From the NCBI GenBank assembly GCA_020064725.1, contig JAGTWJ010000003.1, forward strand, positions 2,232,001 through 2,296,000: DNA of 64,000 bases. Direction: 5' to 3'. The translations under genes were made by a program, and so were the position numbers. Shown piece after piece: positions 44,094-57,100 of this stretch; position 1 is the stretch's first letter; each line of letters opens with the position of its first letter. A model generated the notes under the pieces. The model made no database searches. It was not told the DNA's origin and saw only the letters and a list, made by a program, of their open reading frames with translations. The stretch is from Drechslerella dactyloides. Lineage: Eukaryota; Ascomycota; Orbiliomycetes; Orbiliales; Orbiliaceae.

Positions 44094-46661
44094 ATGGCCG
44101 CCGCCGCAGTCCCCTCGCACCTGCTCGCCGACGTCAAGGCGCCCGTCTGCCGGCTCGAGATCAAGCCGCACTTCGACGCCCTCTCCGCGCAGGAAAAGCT
44201 CTACGCGCACCACATCTCCCGCGCCTCCTTCGCGGGCACCCGCGTCGTCCTACGGCAGGTCTCCCCGGAATCCGAGCCGCTGTTCAACCTGATCCTCACC
44301 ATCGCCAAGCACGTCGACTGCGACTTCGCACGGCTGGCGGGACAAGCCAACGTTGCCGATGACGACGTTGCGAACTTTGTAGAGTACGCCTCCCAGGTTC
44401 TCGCCAACCTCGGCAACTACAAGTCCTTCGGCGACCAAAAGTTCGTCCCGCGCATCCCGCGCGACGTCTTCGCCAAGATTGCCGCCGTCACGGCCGCGTC
44501 CAGGGCGATATACGAGCAGATCCAAGATGCCGTCTACCGCGTGCAGCCGGAGGGCATCACGCTGCTGGGATACCCGCCGGAGCACATGAGCGCGTACTAC
44601 CCGGACTCTCCCAACATTCAAAAGGCCGACATCACGGCCGCCGGCGAGACGTTCGTCAAGAACGGCGTGCTGGTCGAGCACACGCGGCTCAAGCAGCTCG
44701 GCGACGGCAACTTTGAAATGCTGGTCGCGAGCGCAAAGACGGGCGAGGGGGCCTCGTACGATATGCCTGACGGCCGCAAGATCAAGACCGTCTACGGCGA
44801 TCATTCGCGGGAGATGAAGGCCATGGCGGACGAGCTGGAGAAGGCCGGCGGCGCCGCGTTGAACGACACGCAGAAGAAGATGATGGACGAGTACGTTAAG
44901 AGTTTCCGTGAGGGAAGCCTCGAAGCACATAAAGAGGTAACTTTACCACCACCGCTACGACTTTATGCGTAGAATTCTGAAAGTAATGTCGATTATGCGC
45001 AGAGTCAACGGTACTGGATCAAGGATATCGGACCGACGATTGAAACAAACATCGGCTTCATCGAAACGTACCGCGACCCCGCCGGCACGAAAGCCTACTT
45101 TGAGGGCTGGGTCGCCGTCGTGAACAAGGAGCGCACCAAGGTCTTCGGCAAGCTCGTCGAGCGCGCGGGCGACTTTATCCCGCGCCTGCCGTGGTCGAAG
45201 GAGTTCGAGAAGGACAAGTTCCAGAAGCCGGACTTTACAAGTCTTGAGGGTACCTTCTTATCTGCCGTTTCTTAAGCTCAAGGGAATTATAATACTAATT
45301 GCGATTGATTGTAGTCTTGACGTTTAACAGCGACGGCATCCCGGCCGGTGAGTACTCCTATCCCTTCAAGGATGCGACCAATCGCTGATATATTACATGT
45401 ACAGGCATCAATATCCCGAATGTATGTGAACAAACCGTATCGATGGTACTATAGCAGGCACTGACAGTCCTAGTACGACGACATCCGGATGACCCTCGGC
45501 TTCAAGAACGTCTCCCTCGGCAACGTGCTCAACGCCAAATCGCCCTCCGAGAAAATCACATTCATCGACGAAAAGGACCTCGCGCTCTTCGAGCGCCTGC
45601 GCGGACCGGCGTTCGAGCTGCAAGTCGGCCTGCACGAGCTTCTCGGTCACGGAAGGTACGTACCCACACACACCCCCATTCCCACCTCCATCCCCCCATC
45701 ACTACCCGGCGAAACTATGCTATAACTCGGTGATTGACGTTGCGTGTTATGTAGCGGCAAACTGCTCCAGGAGACGGAGAAGGGCGTCTACAATTTCGAC
45801 AAGGACCACCCGCCCGTCAGCCCGCTGGACGGCAAGCCCGTTGACACCTACTACAAGGTCGGCGAGACCTGGGGCTCCGTCTTCGGTGCCACCGCCGCCA
45901 GCTACGAGGAGTGCCGTGCCGAGTGCGTGGCGATGTACCTGTGTCCGGACCGCGAGATCCTCGCCGTCTTTGGCCACACCGACGACACCGAGGCCGCCGC
46001 CGAGGATGGTGAGCCACCTCTGTCCCCACTTCTTATCAAGTCCCGCATCAAATTACAATGTACAGCGCTGATGCGTTCATGATGATAGTACTCTACATCT
46101 CCTACCTGCAGATGGCGCGCGCAGGTCTGCTAGCCCTCGAATTCTGGGACCCAAAGACAAAGGTACCCCCCATCCCTCTCCAAACGCCAAATACCCTCCA
46201 CCTCTAACACAATCCATCCGCAGAAATGGGGCCAAGCGCACATGCGCGCCCGCTACAGCATCCTCCAATGCTTCCTCTCCGCCGGCGACAACTTTGTAAC
46301 CCTATCCTCCAAATCCCCCGACCACAGCGACCTAACAATCATCCTCGACCGCTCGAAAATCCGCACCCACGGCCTCAAGGCCGTCGAAAAATACCTTCAA
46401 AAGCTCCACATCTTCAAAGCGTCCGCGGACGTCGCCCGCGGCACAGCGCTGTACGATGAGATGACGAGCGTCAACGAAACCATGGCCGGTTTCCGCGACG
46501 TCGTCATGGCGAAGAAGCAGCCTAGAAAACAGTTTGTTCAGGCTAATACCGTGCTAGGCGACGGTGGAGAGGTCGTGTTGAAGGAGTATGAGGCTACGCA
46601 GGAGGGGCTCGTGCGCAGCTGGGTTGAGCGGGAGGATATCGTTGGGAAGGTCGCTTCGTGA
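44094..46661 (+). CDS. Dipeptidyl peptidase III, zinc metallopeptidase M49 (695 aa, 8 exons)
   Basis: Exons are 44094-44936, 45003-45249, 45315-45347, 45405-45421 (17 nt), 45474-45655, 45755-46008, 46089-46162 and 46224-46661, all in phase. The zinc motif HELLGH is at about residues 434-439 and EECRAE at about 492-497, the M49 signature and spacing. The exon 6-7 join gives AEDVLYISYLQMARAG when the acceptor at 46088 is used; the nearer CAG at 46065 would break the frame. Family enzymes cleave dipeptides from the N-terminus of short peptides in the cytosol. The length fits the family. Upstream in-frame ATG 43941 adds 51 Arg-rich residues free of acidic residues, a possible mitochondrial presequence. 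The identification is firm. Confidence 0.95.
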
Positions 46662-48941
46662 TAGCGGTGCCTTGCGTCGATTAGGGTTGTATGTATTGAG
46701 GCTGCATGTATCGGTCAATATGTGAGGGTATGATATATCAGCTGGCACCTTGAACTGGCTTGCAACATCAAAACGCGTTGTTTGTGATACTAGTGTACAT
46801 CCCTACATTTGACATACACATCCCATTTCCAGCAAACCGTTGGCCAACTAGTAGTTAGGTAGAATGTCATAATACAATCCCTCACTCTGAAGCCATCAAT
46901 GACTCTTCCCGAGCATCTCACTCGTTGTTTCATAAGACACCCAACAATAAATTTTCAAGACCAGCACGTCGTGACCCAATATTTTCACCAACCTACTATT
47001 GTACAATTGTGTGTGCTTTTGCCCGTTAATCGCTGTACATGTACCACCACTCGGCGAGGTTTGCAGAATTACCCTATTGCCAAAAGAACGCGGGCATAAC
47101 CTGGTTCAAGAAGCCACCATATCGGAGTTGTGAGGGGGGAGCGCCATCGCCATCTTCGCACAGGGTAATAAGAGTAATAGGACCTGAGGAGGAAGTGACC
47201 AACCCGACAGGCAGCCCCACCAACAGCTAGCTGCGTATGTATGTATAATGAGGATGACATGCTTAGACAAGACGAAAAGTCGGTTTGGATCCCAAATGAG
47301 CATATAGTCTTTGCACTGTACCAGCTTGCCGCTCGTACGGATGGCCTGGTTCCACGTGCATGCTGGAGGGGAGGCAGAGGCTCCCCGAGCGTGAATGCAA
47401 TCAGGCCGGTCGTGTCTCCTTAAGACTATATCGCATTCAGCCATGTGGTCGCTGATGAGAGCTTTCATCTGATCTAGTTGCGTCCCCAAGGTCCAATCTG
47501 AAGCCTGTACAGAAATCCCGCGCGTACGAGAATAGTGCCATAGACCAGGCGTCACCGATCCGCCGTTAACTACTTACATTCAGATCTATAGAACGTGCTA
47601 ACGGATCGCGCGTTTGTCCGCTGCTAGGGCTTGTAGTTCATTGTTCAGAGAAAGCAGATTCGGCGGTCCATATAATTGTACAATCCGCTTTCAAGCGTTT
47701 AGTGTGTATTGCCTTCGGAATAACATTATCCAGGTTAGCCAGGAGCAGACTCAACTAGACTCATAACAATAATCAGGCTCGGCTCATAGGATTCTTTTAT
47801 AATTTAATCAAGTTGACTTTGTGTAAGGCTCTTATCTTAGCTACCTGCTCCGTTCCCTATAGCTCGGCGTTAGAGATCGCCATAACCCTAGCTCAGATAT
47901 CCCCAGGAAGCGGCAAGATTTAGTTGCCCGTAAAATCCACCTGCTCGTTATTCGCTCTCTGGATCCGCAGACGCGAATCGATATATCCAGCCACCGTGGA
48001 AAGATCAGTACAGATCACGTACAAAGGCAGCCACTGCACTCGAGGCAACCAGGGCATCCGCAGCTAGCCACCATCATGCACTACTATATGACGCCATCCA
48101 ACCCCTCCAAGCCCGCGTTTCGAAAATTGGCTCACGGATACAAAGAGCTTCGATACGAGGCATCTACCCCTCCAACTGCTATCCGGCAGCAGCAGGGGCT
48201 GTACGGAACAATCCTATATCCGATAGGATAGACCCTGCCGGCCGGCCGCGTCTGATGTGCAGCGAGCTAATGACAATTGAGGCGAGGCGAGCTGAGATCG
48301 GTTTCACCGCCCTACTGTCTGCCTCTCCATACGTACATGAGGGATTTAAAAGGGCTCCTTGCAGTAAGCGTGCCGAGAGTCGACCCATCGTATGCATATT
48401 TCGACCGATGCAATGGCATTGCAAGCCGGACGGACGTACGGTCGACCGGAATGGAAATCCGCAGTCTCATCGTTATGGTACCAGACCAGTGGGACTAGTT
48501 GATTCATAAATGGGAGTGGCCTACGAGACAGCGTCGGTATGGAGCGTCCGAACGCCATGCTAGGATAACGTAAGCTAGCCGGCATGCTTATCATGATCTT
48601 CTGCGTGCATTGTGCGTGTTCCAGGAATGTTGCATTGTGGGCTAGCTAGCGCTGTGGCATCACTTCGGGGCGAAGGTGGTCCGTGGCGGCCGGCTGTCAG
48701 CGGTATATGGATTCGGGGTAGAGAGCGGTATATTACGCACGTCTTTACGAGTACGCACCCGTGCATAGACTCATCAGGATACGGACATCTCTCGTTAAGG
48801 ACGATTGCGAGGCGTTTTCGTTTTGGGCATTAGGCCAGATTTCAACGTGTATTTTATACCCACAATGCACAAAGCCGTATTGAATAGTGCAATATTTCAA
48901 ATTATAATTAGCTCTGGATGTGCTGGATGTGAGTTATAATC

Positions 48942-48970
48942 ATATCGGTCGCTAGGATATCGGTCGCTAG
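48942..48970. repeat. 15-bp tandem duplication
   Basis: ATATCGGTCGCTAGG at 48942-48956 is followed directly by a second copy, 48957-48970, lacking only the last G. Confidence 0.85.
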
Positions 48971-50112
48971 CGTTGATAAATCCTTCTGATCTGCCGGCTC
49001 ACAGATAAAATACCGATACGCGCATACACATGCAATTCTAGGTAGTAGGCCATTATCACAGCCGTTGATTACACAGGCGTGGAACTGTCTTGCCAGGTCA
49101 GCCAGCCATCATATAGTTGCGCATTTCCCAACATCGGTGTCTTATTGGTCGCCGCCACGACAGCGAACATCAAAAAGGAAACCGCAAGCCGAATGCTTGC
49201 ATACACGTAGATCTGATAGCCAGCCCTACATTTAGACCTCATGTATGTACAGACGCACGGACGCCATATTCAAGGCATCCAATCCAACAAAAAATTCCGT
49301 GTAGTCAGTGTAGACACATGAAACCGACTCGGCTCGTCGAAACACATGCAATGCATGCCAGCTCATTACTACTTGTCATAGAGTTGTTCTGTAAATACAC
49401 AAGTACCGCAGCTAAGAATATAAAATGCAAGGTACTTATTATGTACCAACGTTGGGAGTCTTGTAGCCACACGATAATAGGTACCTATCTGTCGACGTAG
49501 AGCAGCTTTATCTGCCTTGATTCAGGGGACGTATGCATGCACGCAGAGACTTTTTTTCGTCCCATGGACGGATGCGGTGGAATGGAGAGAAAAAAGATTG
49601 TTCGTGAAGCGGAGAGTGACACTGGTTCGGCTGCAAATCACCAGACATGACCAACGACAGCGTGATAAAACCGCAAATACGTCCATGTGATGAGTGTGGA
49701 CGTGCGAGAGTGAATGTATGCCAAGCAAGTCAACTTGACGGTGAGAAATAGAGTTCGCAATATCAACAATGAGGAAATAAATAGAAAAAAATAAAAAACA
49801 GCCCGCTATGATGAATAAACCCAAACCCCGTCCATCTGATCTTATGTAAAACATACCGTTGGAGAATTAACATGCTAAGAAGAAAAGGAAAAAAATTATA
49901 CCGGCTAGGGAAGAGGGATATGTTGTCGTAGTGGCTTAATAGCAATTAGGAAAAGTGGGCCCACCGAGGGCATAGGTCATTCAAGAGTGCAGCGCACAGG
50001 TATCATGATGTGTAAGAAAAAGACCAATAGAAGGAAATGGAAAGACAAAAAAAGTGCAAACACGCATGGTATGCAAAAGGACGAACAATCCGCGTAAAAA
50101 AGTCATGAGAAG

Positions 50113-50153
50113 GAGAAAATAAAAATTAAAGGAACAGAAGAACGTCCGTTGAG
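50113..50153. repeat. Imperfect direct repeat, copy 1
   Basis: This starts GAGAAAAT and ends with AGAACGTCCGTTGAG, which recurs exactly in the copy at 51768-51807 on the other side of the gene at 50210-51150. Here it lies in the 3' region of that gene. Confidence 0.6.
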
Positions 50154-50209
50154 CATGTACAAGAATTGAAAGGCATCATCGAAAAAAAAAGTTAAGAAAG
50201 GCATGAGCA

Positions 50210-51150
50210 TTATCTGAGCCCGCTCGCCTGTAGCGATGCTGCAAGGTCTTCCCACACCCGAGGGTCGACGGTCTCATCCTCTTCGTCGTATACGCGGAGG
50301 TTACCGCCTATTTTCTTGTTCTTGCAAGACGCAAGTCTGCGCACCTGACAGGTCGTCGACCCGAGGACCTCATCAACTTCGTTTTGAATGGTAACTAGTG
50401 CCTCCATAGAGCGTTGGAGCTGCAAACCACAACTGTATTAGTATGTTTCCCGGCATAAAATAATATAGAATCGGCGTGTTGAGTACTCACCGAGATGTCA
50501 AGATCGCGTTTGAGAATGCAATACCGCGTCCGCAATCCTCTCTTCTGGACAGCAAAGCCCCGCTGGCACATTCGCTCAGTAATTTCGTCCCAGTTCGATA
50601 AGCCTTCGACGTCCTTGAGATGCAACAGATACTGGTCGTCCTTAGCCAGAAACGAGTACTGACTGCTGTTGTCGGTAGAGGCAAGACTCTCCATTGAGGG
50701 TTTCCGGCCGAGCTTGTAGGAAGAAGATGCCTCGGACGGCGGACAGGAGATCGAATCCGACCCGGACTCTGGCGAGAGAACTGGCGTAGTGCTCGTGGTC
50801 GTGGATGAGGACCGCGACAACGAGAGGTCCGGCGTGGAGGAGCCGCTACTGGACGCTTTGTTCGCCCGTCGCTCGTTCTTGACGGAAGGCAGGCGGCTGA
50901 GGAGGCGTTTTGTCTCTTTCACAGGCTCAGTTTTGCGTATCGAGTTGTACGGAGTCATTTTATTCGTGATGACCGACGGCCGGGCGGGTAGAGGGGTGAA
51001 GCCAGTAGGACTGGAGGTAGACACCGGGCGAGGCGGGTTCAGAGAGGTGATTGCATCCGGAGTGTCTAGGTTAAGACGCTCTGGGAGCAGAAGAGGAGAC
51101 GGAGACTCAAAAGTCTGCCGAAGGAGTTGTAATGGCGCTGTCGGGGACAT
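50210..51150 (-). CDS. Ser-rich hypothetical protein, possible SANT/HTH-like regulator (289 aa)
   Basis: Exons are 51150-50491 and 50419-50210, joined in phase 0 with a GTGAGT donor. Residues 1 to about 150 are Ser/Pro/Thr-rich with basic KETKRLLSRLP, and look disordered and phosphorylatable. The conserved-looking core follows at about 185-222: LSNWDEITERMCQRGF, then RTRYCILKRDLD. Its Trp, Ile and terminal RY.ILK spacing resembles Myb/SANT-like helix-turn-helix segments of fungal regulators; this is a suggestion only. Exon 2 adds a helix and an acidic stretch (DEEDETVDPRVWEDL). There is no signal peptide. The upstream 8.4 kb has no recognisable gene, as often seen for developmental regulators. 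The gene call is good; DNA binding is unproven. Confidence 0.75.
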
Positions 51151-54100
51151 TTTTATCTGGAGGGGGTTACGGAAGCGGTTATAGAAGGAAAAGAAGAAGT
51201 CGAAGAAATGATCCTGATAGTGGTACTATATACGTGATAGAGAGGCTAGCGCTGAATACAAGGTGTGGATCCCGTGACTGGACTGGGCCTTGTCTGAGCG
51301 ATTATTCGGGGTGGCGGTGGGATGGGATTGGGATTGTGACAGTGGCGATATAGATAGGACGGACGGAATATGTGTTGAACGTGTGGTAGGAAAACGTATG
51401 GGTACGTTTCAGGAAAAAAGAGGTTGCTGCGACTGAATTGGATGACCAAAGGGGTCAAAGAGGAAAGAATCGAAGGGATGATGTGGTAATAATATGACAG
51501 AGCCGGATGGCGGGAGCAAGCGAGAGCAGGAGGGATATTCCGAGATATCAATGTTGTCGACGTCTGCGAATGGCGTAGGAGCTCCCAAGGTGTCCTTGAC
51601 AGGAAAGCTGGGCTAAAGTAGCACAAGAAACGTAAACCTGCACCTCATGCAGACTGGTTGATATAAAGTATAAGTACAGTAAGCTGAGAGAAAAAACAGC
51701 CCTGTCGCCTGCAGGCGGTTCTGGCAGTCCTGTCGTCGTCTTTGGCTGGATTAAATTTCAGGTACGAGAGAAAATGAAAGATAAAGCAAAAGAGAACGTC
51801 CGTTGAGAAGATCCGTTACAGTTGGGTCGACCGCTTCCTTGCCAAATGCCTCAATGCAATTTCGATGCCAGACAATTTGCGAATGCTGGCCGAGTCCTGC
51901 ACAGCAAAACTTGCTGCGGGCTTAAATTCCCAGGTTCGGCAAGCCCTCAACAGGGATGCTGCGGTACGTTTCAGCTCCGGCCGGTCCAGGCTTGGATGTC
52001 CGTTGCACGGTAGTGACTGGCAGGCCGAGTTCAAAGACGAAGGATCCCGGACGACCGAGGTTTCGTTATCGCGAGAATGCAGGCCAAAAAAAAAAAAGTT
52101 GATTCTGTTAACTTCCTGCCGGCAGCTGGGAGTCAGGTCGGCCCTTGGGTAGTCCAGTATACCCGTGTATGTAAGCACCTAGCAGTCGAGGTCTAGCCGT
52201 CGTACGTATGATAATGAAGTCAGATCTCAGACCAAGGCCGCACTATGTCTCCGCCTAAAACAGCGCTTGGCTGGTCCAGTCGGTTGAGGGTTTTATTATT
52301 GCTTTTTGAACAGCCCGTCGTATCGTGTCCAGAAAAAAATATTCTGAGAGAGCAAAAAATCTAGAAAAGTCTACCAAGAAGGTAAGCCGCGATCTGGCAA
52401 CTGTGGGGAATTCGCTGTATATAAATAAACCCTTGAGCGAGACTGGTCTGGTGGTGGTTGGATGTGATATCTGGGGCCAGGGCTCATATATCATCCATCT
52501 ATGATCGAATCATGGCCAATTTGTTGCCCCGGGCTGGACAGGCTTTTAAACCGCCCGCAACTCGATTTCCTCATCGAACCGACCAGGCCAACCAAGCAAG
52601 CCAACCTTACCGGTTAGCCTATCGCCGGTGCATACGGTTCAACAGGGCGCTTCACACCAGCCTGACTTTCTGACGACTGCTCAGTTCGTTCTTCTTTTTT
52701 TTTGTGTTTCTTTCCTTTTGCATAATCCGAAGCAGAAAAATGACCGCAGCTATCACGTATGTGTGCACTAGCTGCGTTACGTGAGAAATCATCGATCGAT
52801 CGCCTCCCACCCAAACACAAATGTCAACTTGCAGATAGGATACGCTATCCGGACTTGGACAAGACGTAGGTAACCCGTCCATGCAGCCTCTCCTGGTGCT
52901 GGTTCGCCCTTGTTGGATCCACGTTGGCACAAGGGCTGTGCACGAACCGACGCAATCGGGCTAGTCCTGTTGGGCTGCTAGCTGATACTCGCTCGTTCTC
53001 GTGTATCCGCCCTTTCGATTCATTTCGATTCGGCCACTCAATTCATTCACGGCTTCAATTGTGCCGCTGCCTCGCAGGCGGACGGGAATGTACTTTAGCC
53101 CTATTGTGACCGAGCGGCTAGACCGACAGGTACCGACGTCGATGGCTCTGGTCTCGGTATAACCCTCCCGGAGCAGCCCGTCTCGCCCTTGTCCTTGACA
53201 CACCTTCCCAGCAACGGCTGGCTGGGCTGGACTCGGCTGGTACGGTTCTGGTTCTAGTCATGGTGACGGCTACGGCTACGGCTCTTACCATTTATTGATA
53301 CCAGTACATTCCTCCCACCACATGTCAGCCTGACATCAGGCATGCGTCTTGCCTGTTCGTTCGCGGTCCTCGATCGACATGACGAGGGTCGAGGTTGCGG
53401 ATTCATACAACGTATCTGTGGCATGCCTGCTCGACCGCGTCCACGCCCCTCGCCTCAGCTCAGCCGATACTCGTGGCCCGTACGTAGATGCCCCGCTGCT
53501 TGGCTGCTTCCGGGCATCTTGACGAGAGCCAACAGCAATGATGATTGATTTTGTTTATATTGCATTGCCTTTGCAGCGAGATTCCATTCCATTGATCCGA
53601 GTGGCCATGCCCGAGCAGCCCACCATGCATATCCACGCTTGCTGTTTGGTTACCGGTGGGCTGGGGCTGACATGGAACTTCCGAAGCCACGACAGGCTGC
53701 AGAACCAGACGACACGCCAGCCCGCCAGCCCACCAGCCAGCGAGCCAGCTTAGCCCAGCCGCCGCTTCGTTCGTTCCTAAAAGTCCCGCATATGCATCGT
53801 GAGAATCCTAAACGGGAAGAAAGCACATGCCAGAATCTCATGCCCAGTGACTTGATCCCATTCGTTCGTTAATGCAGGCGGACGAACAGCTGCATCTGCG
53901 TTGTCACTGTACGATCTGTATCACGATGTGGACAGACAAGATGGATGGGTAGATTTTTTTTTTTTTTGGTTCCCCTGCTCGTCTGCATCCCTCGGGACAT
54001 CCTGAAATCGAAACTCGTCAATCGCAAAGAACAGACAAGCACCAGCCGGTGTCCCATCCCCGCTCCACCTGGTAGGTCATATTTTAGTCCTGAACTTTTT

Positions 54101-57100
54101 TATTCAACGAACACGGTGAGGGATTTAATTTTCCTGCAAAAAATCTGACTCTCATCCATTCGCGATCCGATAAGCGTGCCAAGTTCGCAGGATGGATGCT
54201 GCAGGTGTGGATGTCCTGTTTCGATCATATGTGAAACAAACACCAAATTTAAACCTCGTCGAAGAAATTCAGGCACTGATAGACGCACTCGTCATATCAT
54301 ATCACAAAATACTACCTGACGGGATTACGAGTACGAACGGCCGCTAGTAGGTACTTTACGTTCTAACTCCAAAAGAGCTGATGCTGCGGTCGCCCGTGTA
54401 ACCATCAGGATAAGACGACCATTGCATTGATTGCGTATTACCACTAGCATGCTGCATAAATGCAGCTATCAGCGGACCTTTTCTTTTCTGTCCTTTCCGT
54501 CCTATCTACAAGTGTGCATGTTTTCATCATATATTACTGAAGCTTTTAATTCTCTCGCGTGATCGATGGCGTCGTTACCGAAACCAAAACCGTCTGAATG
54601 TAGTACGATCCGTGTGTATACCGCGATCCGTATACGGGTACCGTCGACTCAACAAACAGGCGTTCTGCATATAAGAAACGTAAAAATTACGTCGGGACCT
54701 TTCTCTTGCCTTCCTCGTCAGGACAAACCGAATTCAACGAAAGCCAAATCATGTCAGCATCGTGACATTTCCAAAAATTTCGAGACTCGGCCCGTTTGAA
54801 GAAGTCAAACGAAGGCAAAAAAATAAAAAAAGAGAGGAGGCCAAGATTCAGGAAAGCCCCTAGCGCAAGCTCGGTCCACTGCGGCATGCTCTCCGAGGCT
54901 AGAGTCAACTTGACGACTAGGCTAATATCACCAAAGCTGCTTCGAACAGACTAGTCATTCGCTACAACTTGAACTTTCTGATGACATGGCATGTGCAAGA
55001 CGATTAATTTTTTATTTCCTTCACAAAAAAAAAGTTAATGCAGCGCCGGTCCACAATTCTGGGCCCACAGTGGCTAACGAAGGCATGAGGAAGAAAGCCA
55101 AAAGACGTCGAAGAACCTGTTCTCCCGCCTTGGACGGTTCGCGTTAGCCGTCGACGCTAGCTCGGGCCACAACGAAATGCGCAGGCGACGTCACTACAGA
55201 GTAAAAGTGCATACTGTCGGGTACATTAATTACATGGGCGTACATTGTACGAGCGAGTAGCCTGGTGATTTTCTTTTTACCCGCCCGGTAGCTCAGCTGC
55301 TACGAGACAATGCAAAGGCTCCAGGCTGATGCGATAAGCTCGATAGATTATTCGCAGGGAATTATTTCCCCGATAAACATAATGTCGACATGATACGCAT
55401 GATAGATCATGGTATGATATCCTGCCATGCCGAGAAACCATACCGTGCCCCACCATGGCGTTGTCGTCCGGCTCTTTCCTCACTGAGATACGTATGATAT
55501 AATCCTGGTCGAATCGACCGAATCCCATCCAACCCTCCTGAACGAAGAGGGGAAGATAAACGGGAATTCCAGCTGCCCCGCATTTCGTTGACGGTTGGCC
55601 GGTTAGGCTCGTATGCAGAGTTTACACTGACACTGACCAACCTATTGTTACATACGTGCTTTCATCCATGACATGGATCGAGGCAATCTTGGCTCGGGCC
55701 ACGGTTGGCACAAATTCCGCGCCAAGGACTGATAGGAGGGTCAGCTCGATGCATACCTACATACATGCAGCCGCAGCAGACGAGGGGTACATGTACGCCT
55801 GCTGCCATGCCACAGCATTTGGCGTCGACTGTCGATTGCACGACGAATGCCGGTATTTCACACGTGCCGCTGCAGGCGCGAATCGAAAAAACTGGGGTCC
55901 GGGTCGACGTCTCCTTCTGCTTTCTCTTCAGCCATGCAGTGCATCATGTTTGCTGATGCTACACCGAGAAATTGTAATCCTGGCAAGAAGAGTCAGTTTT
56001 ACAAATTGTGTAGCACAGGATCCGTTACGCTGGATTTTTATGGGTGCATATCGTATGTCAATGTGGCCGGTATCACATTCACATTCCAATGCATGCAGGT
56101 CGACGAAGAGTTTTCCATCCATCTGTCGGGGTCCGAGTTCTCGTAACGTTGATGCGATCGGAAACTCTGTTTGCCAGAGGCAATTAATTACATACATACA
56201 TGATATGATCACTTGAGCTCACGAGCTCATGGGATGGACGGGACGCCTTTGCAATTTGACGCTGCAGTATCCGAATTGCAAACACGATAACGTTGTGCTT
56301 GCAGTCACCATCGTCGTACAATTGAATAATTTTTTCTATGCAATGCGCAGGACCCTGTGATCCGTGGTCCGGACTAGCTTCGTGACCGACTGCAGTCGTG
56401 ACCAACCATATCATGTATGACAGCCTGTCAAGCTGTCCCTCGATCGAGCTCACCGCTATCACACCGCATGCATCGAATTGATTGGGATTTCGAAATCAGA
56501 CGAATTCGCTCGCTCGCTAGGAGGGAAAATTAAATAGATTTCCTCCCGCTGTGCCTTGTCGAGGCTAGCTCGTCTGGAAAGACGGGGCAGAAACGGGAAC
56601 AGACGAACGAACCAGCAGACGAGACGAGTCGACGGTCCAACAATTTCGATGGAAGAATTGGAAAAGCCTGACGAAGCGTATATGCATGCACACGCACGGT
56701 CGTCTGGACTTGCAGCTGTACATTCCAGTCACGCACGCGTGCGCTCGAGCCTCGCTAGCTAGCCTGTCGAACGAACAGCTCGTCGCTTAGCGAGGAGCAT
56801 ATATCAACGACAGCACAACTGCACTGCACTGCGCACCGTCTCTGTTTCCAGATCTCGACACTAAAGCTTGACCGTCAATGGGCGGATGGTCGAGCGGCTC
56901 GATCAAAGGGAGCTCAATCCTTCCATTGTAAACAATGCAAGCCGCGGGTCAATTTCACGCACCTCGCAAAATGCTGCCAGACTCGCATGGGCTCGATTCC
57001 ACTTGTCAATCCAAATTGGCTGCGGGCACGGGTCATCTCATACAACAGAACCGCAACAAAGGAGTCCTATAGCATGCGCATGATATATACTACTTCGATC

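Larger units (their letters stand above)
46662..50209. other. Intergenic, 3.5 kb, no supported gene
   Basis: This holds the 3' region of the peptidase gene and of the minus-strand gene at 50210. It contains a 15-bp tandem duplication at 48942-48970 and A-rich sequence at 49780-50200. Short frames lack motifs. Confidence 0.5.

Noticed and set aside
55656..56216. 186-codon plus-strand frame in the gene desert
   Set aside because: Its composition is unlike a folded protein, other frames overlap it, and it has no motif.
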